Source: Faecalicatena fissicatena (GTDB taxonomy: Bacteria; Bacillota; Clostridia; Lachnospirales; Lachnospiraceae). From it: a stretch of 36,156 bases of DNA. The stretch lies in assembly GCA_001028025.1 (NCBI GenBank), contig LDAQ01000093.1:1-36156 (forward strand), in the 5' to 3' direction. The notes below the pieces were generated by a model. That model saw nothing but the letters and a program-made list of their open reading frames with translations, was not told the DNA's origin and searched no databases. Below are positions 7,812 through 16,254 of the stretch, one piece after another. Positions within the stretch are counted from its first letter, which is position 1; each line of letters opens with the position of its first letter. The position numbers were made by a program, and so were the translations under genes.

Positions 7812-10286
7812 TTACCATGTCTGGCTGGTACGTGCAATAATCTCATCCTGTACAGCGTCTGCCAATGTTACAAAGTAAGCACTGAAGCCTGCAACACGTA
7901 CGATCAGGTCTTTGTTCTCTTCCGGAGCTGCTTTAGCTGCCAGCAGTTTTTCCTGAGTTACACAGTTGAACTGACACTGGTAACCACCCTCATCAAAGTA
8001 TGTCTTAAGAAGAGTCAGGAATTTATCAATATTCTCTTTTCCGGTCAGAGCAGTCGGATGGAACTTCATGTTAAAGTGAGTAGAACCATATACTACAGGG
8101 TCAATCAGCTTAACTGCGGAGTGGATAACTGCAGTCGGTCCGCTTGTATCTGTTCCAGGTGTTGCAGAAAGTGTAGCATCTGTAAATGTCTCGCCTGCTT
8201 TTCTTCCATCCGGTGAAGCCCAGCTTCTCATACCAAACGGATAATGTCCTGTTACTGAGTAAGCTGAAGGTGTAATAGTCGGACGGCCCATGTAGTCAGG
8301 TCTGCGGTTATGAATCTCAGCAAAGTCAACATGTAACTGACGTCCGATATCATCTACATAATCAATATCGTTGCCGTACTTCGGTGCTTTCTTACACATA
8401 TTCTGAATATCTTCATGACCTTCCCAGTTAGCTGCAACTGCTTCAATAAGCTGTTTCATAGTAATTGCTTTGTCATCATAAACAAGTTTCTTAATTGCTG
8501 CCAGACAGTTTGTCGTGTCAACATTACCGGAGATACAGATTCCATCACCCCAGTTGTATCTTGCGCCACCGTCTACAACGTCCATACCTCTTGCAAGGCA
8601 GTCATATGTAACTGCGGAAAGCAGCGGACACGGGAAGTCTCTCATAACGTTCCACTCTAATGTGGAGATATCACGGCAGATCAGTTCCCAATACTCATAG
8701 TATTTAAGCAGCTGAGCATAGAAGTCTTCCCATGTCTCGCACTCACAAGGATCGCCGTAAGCTGGTCCGATATGTTTGCCGCTCTTGAAATCAATACCAT
8801 TTGAAAGCATGAATTCAAGAGGCTTAAACATATTGAATCGAGCTTCCCATGCACCATCTGTGTATCCTGGGATAACTGACTGTACACAACCTGAAACAGC
8901 CTGGTTACGGATATCTTCGATTGGGCCATGCTCATGAAGCAGACGACGTTTCATAGCAACTTCCTGGCCATGGAATGATGGCTGTCCAATACCTGTAGCA
9001 ACGAGTTCTGCACACTTAACAAGGAATCTATGTGACAGTTTATTATGATACATACAAGCCAGAAGCGGTTCCGGGCACTGTGCACGGCGCTGTGCTTCTA
9101 CTACCAGATAATCAAGTTCATTTGTAGCATCTTCGCCGGTCTTAGGATCAAGTCCACCGATGGTCAGCTGCTGAGCAATACGGCTTGAATTCCACAGAGC
9201 CAGCTCAGGAGACATAACGAAGTTCTGTGTGTTAACTTTCAGGAACCAGAACTGGATCATATCGATAGCTTCGTCATCTGTGATGCGGCCTGCGTCGATA
9301 TCAGCTTTGTAGCAGCGATACATATACTGTGGGAAACGAAGCGGTGCATGGTCAACTGTCATACACAGGTTCTGCCATCCGCCCATGGTGATGAACCACA
9401 GTGCCTGGATTGCTTCCTTAAAAGTACGTGCTGGATTTCCTGGTACCCAATCACATGTCTCAGCCATTTCTTCCAGTTCAGCCTTACGTGCTGGATCTTT
9501 CTCAACTGCCGCAGCTTCTCTTGCTGCATCTGCATAACGGTGTGCCTGAAGGATCAGGGCTTCACAGGAAATGATACAAGCCTCGTAGAATTCCCATTTC
9601 TTGTAATCCGGCATCGGGATAGCAGACTCATTGAATGTATTTTCTTCAGGAACTTCACCAGCTAATGGGTCCGGACGGTCAACATTCCAAACTTTCAGTC
9701 TTGACTGGTAGTCTTTACACTTTGCAATAATAGAATTTAATCCTTCATTAATGACTGTATCGTGATCCGGGAATGTTGTTGTTCCCATATCATCGTCAAA
9801 GTTAAGGCCTACACCAACATCAATCAATTCCTGAACATCAAGTCCATAACGAGCCTTAATGATCGGACGAACACGGTCTTTAACTGCATTGCCTACCCAG
9901 AATTCTCCACATTTGCTGATGATCTCTTTTTCTTCTTCTGTAGCGATTGCTGATCCTCTCTGGAAAGCAAATTCGTCACGGTCGATTGCCCACTCAAATT
10001 CTCTGAACGGCTGGAAATAACTTCCGTATGTAAAATCAGTTAAATGTCCACAAATCGGGTTGTCATCGATCCATACCTTCTTCTCACGGCTCAGACGATC
10101 AAAGACCATAGCTTTCAGCATGTTAGGGCTCTTTGTAAAGCCATATCTCTGATAGATCTCAGTTTCGATGATAAGCTTACGCGTATCAATGTGTGGCTCT
10201 GTAGCAAATAATTTTTCCTTTGCTGCTTTCAATCTCGGTGTTAAATCGTCTCTCTTTGTGTAATTAAGTGTAACCTTTTTAGACAT
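7812..10286 (-). CDS. Glycyl radical enzyme of unknown substrate (PFL-like, Cys467-Val-Gln active site)
   Basis: 824 residues, typical of the dehydratase/lyase/decarboxylase branch rather than of pyruvate formate-lyase. The radical Gly is Gly800 in VRVAGFSAYF, followed by DEIIARTSQTW. The catalytic thiyl residue is Cys467 in SGCVQSVIPGY. Choline lyase, glycerol dehydratase, hydroxyproline dehydratase, isethionate lyase and HPA decarboxylase have Cys-X-Glu there; this protein has Gln469. The VRVAGF glycyl loop resembles the arylacetate decarboxylase and succinate-adding groups more than the VRVSGY seen in dehydratases. AAGGAGGT precedes ATG. It heads an operon with its activase and a membrane protein. 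The chemistry is unassigned. Confidence 0.9.
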   Translation of the reverse strand: MSKKVTLNYTKRDDLTPRLKAAKEKLFATEPHIDTRKLIIETEIYQRYGFTKSPNMLKAMVFDRLSREKKVWIDDNPICGHLTDFTYGSYFQPFREFEWAIDRDEFAFQRGSAIATEEEKEIISKCGEFWVGNAVKDRVRPIIKARYGLDVQELIDVGVGLNFDDDMGTTTFPDHDTVINEGLNSIIAKCKDYQSRLKVWNVDRPDPLAGEVPEENTFNESAIPMPDYKKWEFYEACIISCEALILQAHRYADAAREAAAVEKDPARKAELEEMAETCDWVPGNPARTFKEAIQALWFITMGGWQNLCMTVDHAPLRFPQYMYRCYKADIDAGRITDDEAIDMIQFWFLKVNTQNFVMSPELALWNSSRIAQQLTIGGLDPKTGEDATNELDYLVVEAQRRAQCPEPLLACMYHNKLSHRFLVKCAELVATGIGQPSFHGQEVAMKRRLLHEHGPIEDIRNQAVSGCVQSVIPGYTDGAWEARFNMFKPLEFMLSNGIDFKSGKHIGPAYGDPCECETWEDFYAQLLKYYEYWELICRDISTLEWNVMRDFPCPLLSAVTYDCLARGMDVVDGGARYNWGDGICISGNVDTTNCLAAIKKLVYDDKAITMKQLIEAVAANWEGHEDIQNMCKKAPKYGNDIDYVDDIGRQLHVDFAEIHNRRPDYMGRPTITPSAYSVTGHYPFGMRSWASPDGRKAGETFTDATLSATPGTDTSGPTAVIHSAVKLIDPVVYGSTHFNMKFHPTALTGKENIDKFLTLLKTYFDEGGYQCQFNCVTQEKLLAAKAAPEENKDLIVRVAGFSAYFVTLADAVQDEIIARTSQTW

Positions 10287-10473
10287 TCGTCTACCTCCTT
10301 CTGAAACTGTTTTCTTCGTTTCTAACTGACTTAATAATAAATGAATATAAAAAAAACCACCATACTACTTTCGGCTACTTTTTTGTATATATCGCCTCAG
10401 TTCGAAGTGGTTTCAAAAATATTTTGTTTATTTTACACAAATAAATCCATTCCTCCCGTCCGGATGCACGCAG
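10287..10473 (-). promoter_or_regulatory. Upstream region of the glycyl radical enzyme operon
   Basis: AT-rich DNA leading into the glycyl radical enzyme gene. It holds a separated inverted repeat AAACCAC (10354-10360) and GTGGTTT (10407-10413). On the minus strand TTGAAA lies upstream of TATATA in about the right place for a sigma-A promoter, with an overlong spacer of about 19 nt. No binding site can be assigned with certainty. Confidence 0.35.
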
Positions 10474-10726
10474 CCGCAGGGGATTCGAATGTGGTCTGCT
10501 GCAGGGCGTTCAGGGAAATGGGATAAGCGGCTTCAATAAAATTTCAGGTGAAATACGGACCATTTTCCGAACCACAAGTTCGGAAAATGAGCAGACCCGC
10601 AGGCAAAAAGTCTTTCAGACTTTTTGACAAGTGTCCGCGATGTCCGCTATTTCACCTGAAATTTTATTTAGCCGCTTACCCATTTTCCTGAAGCCCCGCA
10701 GCAGACCACATTCGAATCCCCTGCGG
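10474..10726. repeat. Large structured palindrome, copy A (253 bp)
   Basis: Two arms of about 86 bp (10474-10560 and 10642-10726) are near-perfect reverse complements, differing by a few mismatches and single-base gaps. Between them lie hairpin H1 (ATTTTCCGAAC / GTTCGGAAAAT, 5-nt loop, 10562-10588) and hairpin H2 (core AAAAAGTC / GACTTTTT, 10605-10625). It lies between the sigE stop and the upstream region of the glycyl radical enzyme. Two further copies of the same plan are in this window. It encodes no protein. Confidence 0.9.
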
Positions 10727-10751
10727 CGAACCTGCTCCAAACTCCCGACTT

Positions 10752-11492
10752 TTATTCATACCGCACCATCTCGCGTTTCAATCGCTGCATGATTTTTTTC
10801 TCCAGCCTAGAGATATAAGATTGTGATATCCCCAGCAGATCCGCCACCTCCTTCTGAGTCTTTTCCTCCCCTTCGGGATTATCAAGGCCAAACCTCATTT
10901 TTACAATCATTTTCTCCCTGCTGGACAGTTTGTTGATTGCTTTTACCAGAAGCTTTCTCTCCGCCTCATTTTCCAGATCCTTATATATGGTGTCCTCGTC
11001 TGTTCCCAGAATGTCCGACAGAAGGAGTTCATTGCCGTCCCAGTCTACGTTAAGGGGTTCATCGATCGATACTTCCATTTTGGTTTTGCTGTTTCTGCGC
11101 AGGTACATGAGGATCTCATTTTCAATACACCTGGATGCATAGGTGGCCAGCTTGATTTTCTTTGTCGGATTAAATGTATTGATGGCCTTAATCAGACCAA
11201 TCGTGCCTATGGAAATTAAATCTTCCACTCCGACTCCTGTGTTGTCGAATTTTTTGGCTATGTAAACGACCAGACGAAGATTGTGCTCGATCAGAAGCTT
11301 CTTTGCTTCCTGATCGTACTCGGAACCAAGATGTTCTATCACTTCTGTTTCCCTTTCTGTCTCCAGCGGGGCTGGCAGCACCTCGGATCCTCCAATATAA
11401 TGTATCTCTTTGTGGTTTGGGAAGAAAATACTTCTGATGTCTGGTATTACTTTCAGTTTAAACTGCTGGGGTACTGCTACTTTTACAACCAT
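10752..11492 (-). CDS. sigE: Sporulation sigma factor sigma-E precursor
   Basis: 246 residues. The N-terminal about 30 residues (MVVKVAVPQQFKLK, IRSIFFPNHKEIHYIG) form the inhibitory, membrane-associated pro-sequence removed by SpoIIGA. Region 2 is seen in LRLVVYIAKKFDNTGVGVED and IGTIGLIKAINTFNPTKKIK, and region 4 in LLGISQSYISRLEKKIMQRL. Length and pro-sequence distinguish sigma-E from sigma-K and sigma-G. It directs mother-cell gene expression after septation. Start codon lies 1 nt beyond the spoIIGA stop, with AGGAGG inside the end of spoIIGA, so translation is coupled. Palindrome A lies just beyond its stop codon. Confidence 0.97.
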   Translation of the reverse strand: MVVKVAVPQQFKLKVIPDIRSIFFPNHKEIHYIGGSEVLPAPLETERETEVIEHLGSEYDQEAKKLLIEHNLRLVVYIAKKFDNTGVGVEDLISIGTIGLIKAINTFNPTKKIKLATYASRCIENEILMYLRRNSKTKMEVSIDEPLNVDWDGNELLLSDILGTDEDTIYKDLENEAERKLLVKAINKLSSREKMIVKMRFGLDNPEGEEKTQKEVADLLGISQSYISRLEKKIMQRLKREMVRYE

Positions 11493-11493
11493 T

Positions 11494-12282
11494 TTATATG
11501 CCTCCTAATAAGTCAGGATTTAAAATCATCTGATATTCTTCTTGTTCTGAAACATGCTCCTCGCAAACGCCGATGACCGGTCTTTCTATCCACTGCTCTT
11601 CTTCCAGATGGATGCACATTTTCCGAATTCTGAAAACCGGCATAATGCTTTCCTTTCCGACAGTACGGTATGGTATGTAATGGAAACCGTTTTTCATGTC
11701 AGCATCTGTCAGAATGGATTTTGCAAGAGCTTTATCTACTACACTTACCGGTTCTTTCGACACGTTGTCTTCCAAACCGTTTCCCGTGTCAATTAACGCC
11801 TTTACTTTTTGTTCTCCTGCACTGGTATACAGTGTAATCTCACATATTTTTTTCTGCAGGGTCCTGAGCCTGGTAAGAAATTTCCAGATTCCCCGTATCA
11901 GATAATAACTGCCCACAGCCGCCGCAAAGAAAAGACTTCCTGTGCGCGCATATGGACGCAGTGCCTGGAGGATCCCCCCATACAGAAATGCTGCGATATA
12001 CAACAGACCAAATGCTTTCCAAAACTGCTTTTTTCCTTTGACTCTTAATCCTGTTTTAATCATGAATGTATTGATAACCGCGTGGAATATAATTAATTTT
12101 ATGACACCCGGCATCGGCACCGCTGTCACAGCACATGTCAGTCCTGCCCCCAGCGCTCCGCCCAGAAAGATGCATCCATGTGTGGTAGGACATTTCAGCA
12201 CCTGGTTCACAGACAAAAGCAAAAGGGAATCCATCATAAAATTTACAAGAAACAACACGTCTATGTATAATTCATAGTACAT
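11494..12282 (-). CDS. spoIIGA: Sigma-E processing peptidase
   Basis: 262 residues: five hydrophobic segments in the first about 135 residues (starting MYYELYIDVLFLVNFMMDSL), then a soluble C-terminal domain with ALIDTGNG, Asp165 being the catalytic residue of a retropepsin-like aspartic protease. It sits in the polar-septum membrane and cleaves pro-sigma-E when signalled by SpoIIR from the forespore. It is directly upstream of sigE with no gap and downstream of ftsZ, the order found in Bacillus and clostridia. Its own promoter with a 0A box lies in the 230-bp gap to ftsZ. Confidence 0.95.
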   Translation of the reverse strand: MYYELYIDVLFLVNFMMDSLLLLSVNQVLKCPTTHGCIFLGGALGAGLTCAVTAVPMPGVIKLIIFHAVINTFMIKTGLRVKGKKQFWKAFGLLYIAAFLYGGILQALRPYARTGSLFFAAAVGSYYLIRGIWKFLTRLRTLQKKICEITLYTSAGEQKVKALIDTGNGLEDNVSKEPVSVVDKALAKSILTDADMKNGFHYIPYRTVGKESIMPVFRIRKMCIHLEEEQWIERPVIGVCEEHVSEQEEYQMILNPDLLGGI

Positions 12283-12336
12283 GTTCCACCCTCTTTCTCG
12301 TTGGTACTAAATCGATTTGGCACTCAAGCAAGACTT

Positions 12337-12402
12337 ATTATATATTGCATGTTACTGAAATTTTGTCAGATACTGACGGGAAAAACAGAAATTGTTTCGA
12401 CA
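12337..12402 (-). promoter_or_regulatory. Spo0A-type promoter of spoIIGA-sigE
   Basis: On the minus strand a perfect 0A box TGTCGAA lies at 12396-12402 and a second near-match TGACAAA at 12362-12368, overlapping a -35-like CTGACA. A TATAAT -10 is at 12337-12342. The spacer between CTGACA and TATAAT is 21 bp, longer than normal. The B. subtilis spoIIG promoter has the same unusual layout, with 22-bp spacing and Spo0A~P recruiting sigma-A polymerase. The start codon of spoIIGA is about 55 nt downstream. Confidence 0.7.
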
Positions 12403-12446
12403 TTCACAAAAGAATATACATACTGCTGATAAACCAATTTGGCACA

Positions 12447-12484
12447 TAAAAAGCAGGAGCTCCGCTGTACGCGGTTCCCCTGCC
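12447..12484 (-). terminator. Intrinsic terminator of ftsZ
   Basis: Read on the minus strand, GCAGGGGAACCGC pairs with GCGGAGCTCCTGC across a short loop, followed by TTTTTAT. It lies about 30 nt past the ftsZ stop and upstream of the spoIIGA promoter, separating the division and sporulation units. Confidence 0.8.
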
Positions 12485-12513
12485 TGTCTCTTTTATTGTA
12501 CTTGTCCTGTCTC

Positions 12514-13713
12514 TTATTTCTTAAAGAAATCCGGGATCTTGATGGACTGTTCCTTTACCTTGCTTGACGGTGTTCTCGGCTGATCCAGGGTAGGCATTGT
12601 GCCTCCTGCTGTTCTGCCTGCTGATGATCCTGCCGGTCTTGGAGATGCTGTTCTGCGCTCCGGATCAATGGAACTTCTGCTTACCACATCGCCTGACGGA
12701 AGGATAGATCCAACCTTCTGCTGTCCTTCCAGTCTTGCTTTTAACTTGGAAGAGCTGCCGCCTACGTTATGTAAGCCGGTAGCGATAACAGTAATTGTTG
12801 CCTCATCAGATCTGGAATCATCATACATAGCACCGAAGATGATATTCGCATTCTCTCCTGCAAGCTCCTGTACATATTCAGCGGCATCGGATGCATCCAT
12901 AAGAGTAATATCCCCGGAAATATTGATGATAACATGGGATGCTCCCTGGATAGTGGTCTCGAGCAATGGACTGGCAACAGCCTGCTTTACAGCTTCCAGT
13001 GCCTTGTCGTCTCCGCGGCCTGCACCGATACCGATGTGTGCGATACCCTTGTCCTTCATAACGGTCTGGATATCTGCGAAGTCGAGGTTGATCAGTGAAG
13101 GTACATTGATCAGGTCGGTAATACCCTGAATACCCTGTTGCAGCACTTCGTCAGCTTTCTTAAGTGCTTCCGGCATTGTGGTCCTTCTGTCTACTACTTC
13201 AAGCAGCTTGTCATTCGGGATGACAATCAGCGTATCTACATTCTCTTTTAACTTGTCAATGCCTGAAAGGGCATTGGCCATACGTGTTTTAGATTCAAAA
13301 CGGAAAGGCTTTGTAACGACACCTACTGTCAGTGCGCCCTGTTCTTTTGCAATACGTGCAACGACCGGAGTAGCTCCTGTTCCAGTTCCGCCTCCCATAC
13401 CACATGTTACGAATACCATGTCGGCACCTTTGAGTGCGGCAGATATCTCTTCAGAACTCTCCTCTGCAGCCTTCTCCCCTACTTCCGGCTGTGCACCTGC
13501 GCCAAGGCCCTTTGTAAGCTTCTCGCCTATCTGCATTAAAGTTGGTGCTTTACATAACTGGAGTGCCTGTTTATCTGTATTGATTGCTATAAATTCGACA
13601 CCTGCAATCTGCTCATCAATCATGCGGTTTACTGCGTTATTACCGCCGCCGCCGACTCCGATAACAATTATTCTTGCAGCTGCTTCTGATTCGTTGGTTT
13701 TAATTTCTAACAA
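12514..13713 (-). CDS. ftsZ: Cell division GTPase FtsZ
   Basis: 399 residues. Tubulin signature GGGTGTG is at residues 107-113, the N-terminal GVGGGGNNAVNRM at about 19-31, and the T7 synergy loop NLDFADIQTVM near 205-215 with both Asp residues needed for GTP hydrolysis. A variable linker rich in Pro, Arg and Ser follows, then the C-terminal peptide IKIPDFFKK that binds FtsA, SepF or EzrA. FtsZ polymerises into the Z-ring at midcell. It follows divIB by 225 nt. ftsA is missing from this cluster, as in other Lachnospiraceae I know of. A terminator follows the gene. Confidence 0.98.
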   Translation of the reverse strand: MLEIKTNESEAAARIIVIGVGGGGNNAVNRMIDEQIAGVEFIAINTDKQALQLCKAPTLMQIGEKLTKGLGAGAQPEVGEKAAEESSEEISAALKGADMVFVTCGMGGGTGTGATPVVARIAKEQGALTVGVVTKPFRFESKTRMANALSGIDKLKENVDTLIVIPNDKLLEVVDRRTTMPEALKKADEVLQQGIQGITDLINVPSLINLDFADIQTVMKDKGIAHIGIGAGRGDDKALEAVKQAVASPLLETTIQGASHVIINISGDITLMDASDAAEYVQELAGENANIIFGAMYDDSRSDEATITVIATGLHNVGGSSSKLKARLEGQQKVGSILPSGDVVSRSSIDPERRTASPRPAGSSAGRTAGGTMPTLDQPRTPSSKVKEQSIKIPDFFKK

Positions 13714-13938
13714 GAGTATTTCCTCCTTTGTCGTCCTATTAATATTATTTTATACATCCCTGTATGCTTGAACGATATAATTCAATAAGTATATAATATA
13801 GTCTTTTCGATAAATAATCAATAGATATTTGTGTATTTTCTGATTTTTTTATTCAATTCACTGGGCCTTTATTTTCTTGTGTCAGGCCCCGAGAAGGCTT
13901 TTTTTACGCGGTTCTGCAAATATCTGTAGTCCTGCATC
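13714..13938 (-). other. divIB-ftsZ intergenic region
   Basis: 225 bp, AT-rich near ftsZ. A 6-bp inverted repeat GGGCCT / AGGCCC lies at about 13862-13888 without a U-tract on the minus strand. The ftsZ ribosome-binding site AAGGAGG is just before 13713. No convincing promoter is identified, though an ftsZ promoter here would be usual. Confidence 0.4.
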
Positions 13939-14925
13939 CTACGGTTCACCTGTATCCTGTCCATCCGCCTGGCCTGTGGAATCCTGTGCTTCACCTGTAT
14001 CCTGTCCGTCTTCCTGTCCAGTTGTATCCTGCGGCTCACCTGCGTCCTGCCCGTCTTCCTGCCCGGCTGTATCCGCCCCTTCCTGCGCCTCCTTCGGCAC
14101 AAACCGCACTGACTGGCCAGAGGTGTCATAATTCTCCAGATGCAGGGTCCCCTGCTTGTCCGGATACTGTTCTGTCAGTTTCTGCAGAATCGGAGGCACC
14201 TGCGCGAGACGCACTTCATAATTCGTCTTTCCCAGCAATACTTCTACATTACCGAAGTACAGGTTCAGTTCACTGCCCGAACAGGTGATTCGGTCCGGGG
14301 AAAGTTCATATTTTACCAGAAGCTGTGAAATCTCCACAATGCGTTTGAATACATTTTTATCTGAAACCGGCAGAACCTCACCCAGCTTCACCTTAGAAGC
14401 ATCTATATCCATACCTTCAATATATGCAGCCTGCTCTATCTTATCTGTGGTTGCCAGCACGGCCGTACCGTCTTTATCAAAATACAGGTACTGATTGTTA
14501 TAATCAATATATCCGCTTATCTCCTTTTCTTTTACAGTAACCCGTATAGTCCAGGGGCTCCTGAATGAAATTTTAGAAGATTCCACTACCGGAAGCTGTT
14601 CTACACCGCCTTTATTGTACTTCCACCAGACATAGACCGAATTTACGGCATACTTGTCTTCTCTCAGCCAGCCAATGACGTCATTTTCAGTACAGTATTT
14701 GTTGCCTTTGACCTCTATCTTTTGTATATGAAAAAGAAGCATAAAAGCAAATACAATAATCACGATTCCAAGAATAAATGTCAGCAGGCCAAGAAATACT
14801 CCCCGCCGTTTTTTCTTTTTACGCTCCGGCGGGCGGTATCCTTCCTTATATAATACTTCGTTTATATAGGCCTCATCATCGTATTCTTCATATTGCTCAC
14901 GCCTGCTCTGCCTTTTGCGTTTCAT
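13939..14925 (-). CDS. divIB: Cell division protein DivIB/FtsQ with repetitive acidic tail
   Basis: 328 residues: about 40 basic cytoplasmic residues (KKKKRRGVF just before the membrane), one membrane helix (FLGLLTFILGIVIIVFAFML), a POTRA domain beginning IQKIEVKGNKYCTENDVIGW, then the beta domain (IRVTVKEKEISGYIDYNNQY). The final 42 residues are three nearly identical 15-residue units of type GQEDGQDTGE (DNA 13942-14067), very acidic and probably disordered. FtsQ/DivIB stabilises the division complex with FtsL and DivIC. The gene lies between ftsW and ftsZ. The short repeats invite copy-number change. Confidence 0.93.
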   Translation of the reverse strand: MKRKRQSRREQYEEYDDEAYINEVLYKEGYRPPERKKKKRRGVFLGLLTFILGIVIIVFAFMLLFHIQKIEVKGNKYCTENDVIGWLREDKYAVNSVYVWWKYNKGGVEQLPVVESSKISFRSPWTIRVTVKEKEISGYIDYNNQYLYFDKDGTAVLATTDKIEQAAYIEGMDIDASKVKLGEVLPVSDKNVFKRIVEISQLLVKYELSPDRITCSGSELNLYFGNVEVLLGKTNYEVRLAQVPPILQKLTEQYPDKQGTLHLENYDTSGQSVRFVPKEAQEGADTAGQEDGQDAGEPQDTTGQEDGQDTGEAQDSTGQADGQDTGEP

Positions 14926-14943
14926 CTGTCGTCCTCCTTACCT

Positions 14944-15141
14944 TGTTCTGCAGCTATGCTGCAGATCCGCCCGCAGGGCATGTATTACGGGATGCCCTTG
15001 GGTATACCTTGTTCTGCAGCTACGCTGCAGATCCGCCCGCAGGGCATATATTACGGGATGCCCTTGGGTATACCCTGTTCTGCAGCTATACTGCAGCACC
15101 GTCCGCAGGACATGTATTACATAATGTCCCTCCGGGCGCTT
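14944..15141. repeat. Three tandem 66-bp repeats between ftsW and divIB
   Basis: Units at 14944-15009, 15010-15075 and 15076-15141. The first two are almost identical; the third is diverged at its end. Each contains two small inverted repeats: CTGCAGC...GCTGCAG and a longer one built on CCCGCAGGGCAT and ATGCCCTTGGG. The unit length is a multiple of three, which creates repetitive open frames on both strands, but none has a ribosome-binding site. Confidence 0.9.
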
Positions 15142-15154
15142 TATATCCACTGTC

Positions 15155-16240
15155 CTATTCTATCAGATTGGAAACACTTAGCACAAGCCCCATTTCCAAA
15201 AGAAGGAACATAACGGATGTACCCCCATAACTGATAAAGGGAAGTGTAATTCCGGTATTTGGTATTGAATTGGTTACAACTGCTATATTCAGGATCACCT
15301 GAATCATCATATGTGCCATTGCCCCGGCAGCAATCAGTGCTCCCATCAGGTCTTTGGCATGAGTCGCTATGACGAAAAAACGCCAGATCAGAATCAGGAA
15401 AAGCAGAATAATCAGGCTGGCACCCACCAGACCCAATTCTTCACATATAATAGAGAATATCATATCATTCTGTGCCTCGGGCAGAAAACCCAGTTTCTGT
15501 ACGCTTTCTCCCAGTCCTCTGCCGAAGAGGCCGCCGGATCCGATGGCATACAGTCCCTGCAGAGTCTGATAGCCTTTTTCGTATAGTTCCGGATTCCTCC
15601 AGATGGCCAGACGTTCGAGGCGATAGCTTTCCAATGCCAGAAAGATTCCCATAAAGCCGCCCCCAGCCACGATCATCCATACAAACTGTGCATATTTGGG
15701 GCTTGCCACAAATATCAGGACTGCCGCGATTCCCATAATAATGATCGCAGTGCTCAGGTTGCTGGCACCGACCAGCCCCACAATAGGAAGAACCGGAATC
15801 ATTACCTTTATGAGGGTTGTCAGCTTTCCCATCTTTTTCACATTCTTTGTAACCAGGCAGGCCAGAAACAGAATGACAGCCACCTTTGCAAATTCCGACG
15901 GCTGAAATGAAATAGGCCCCAAAGACAGCCATCTTTTGGACCCATTGTACTCGTCTCCTATAAACATAACTGCAACCGATAACAGAATCGCTGTCAGGTA
16001 GCCCAATCCTGCCAGAGGTACCCATTTATGATAGTCAATCCTGGACACGATCAACATTCCTGCCAGCCCCAGTGCAGTCGCAAATCCCTGTTTCTTCAGA
16101 TAATAAAAAGAATCGTGGAATTTTACCCGCCCATTATAGGCACTGGTACTGTATAGAAGAACCAGCCCTATTACCACCAGAAGTAATACGACAATCAGCA
16201 GCGTGTAATCATACTGCCTCTTTTTAGCCGGACGCTCCAA
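15155..16240 (-). CDS. ftsW: FtsW/SpoVE, SEDS peptidoglycan glycosyltransferase
   Basis: 361 residues with about ten membrane helices. SEDS signatures are present: LLYSTSAYNG at the first helix, SLGPISFQPSEFAKVAVILF, LYAIGSGGLFGRGLGESVQK, and the C-terminal NSIPNTGITLPFISYGGTS. It polymerises lipid II into glycan strands with a class B PBP, two of which are encoded just upstream. No ATG exists near the start; TTG at 16240 with AAGGAG about 10 nt before it is the best start. It follows murD by 14 nt. Whether it serves vegetative division (FtsW) or the spore cortex (SpoVE) cannot be told, because a second SEDS gene lies at 28873-30195. Confidence 0.93.
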   Translation of the reverse strand: MERPAKKRQYDYTLLIVVLLLVVIGLVLLYSTSAYNGRVKFHDSFYYLKKQGFATALGLAGMLIVSRIDYHKWVPLAGLGYLTAILLSVAVMFIGDEYNGSKRWLSLGPISFQPSEFAKVAVILFLACLVTKNVKKMGKLTTLIKVMIPVLPIVGLVGASNLSTAIIIMGIAAVLIFVASPKYAQFVWMIVAGGGFMGIFLALESYRLERLAIWRNPELYEKGYQTLQGLYAIGSGGLFGRGLGESVQKLGFLPEAQNDMIFSIICEELGLVGASLIILLFLILIWRFFVIATHAKDLMGALIAAGAMAHMMIQVILNIAVVTNSIPNTGITLPFISYGGTSVMFLLLEMGLVLSVSNLIE

Positions 16241-16254
16241 TATAAATTCACTCC

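Noticed and set aside
10595..10700. rho-independent terminator alone as explanation for palindrome A
   Set aside because: Arms of about 86 bp are far larger than a terminator and there is no U-tract at the outer ends, although termination by the inner hairpins is possible.
14944..15141. CRISPR array
   Set aside because: Units are tandem without unique spacers, and there are no cas genes.
14778..15230. 150-codon plus-strand frame and a 70-codon minus frame in the 66-bp repeats
   Set aside because: Both arise because 66 is a multiple of three; the plus frame runs antisense into divIB.
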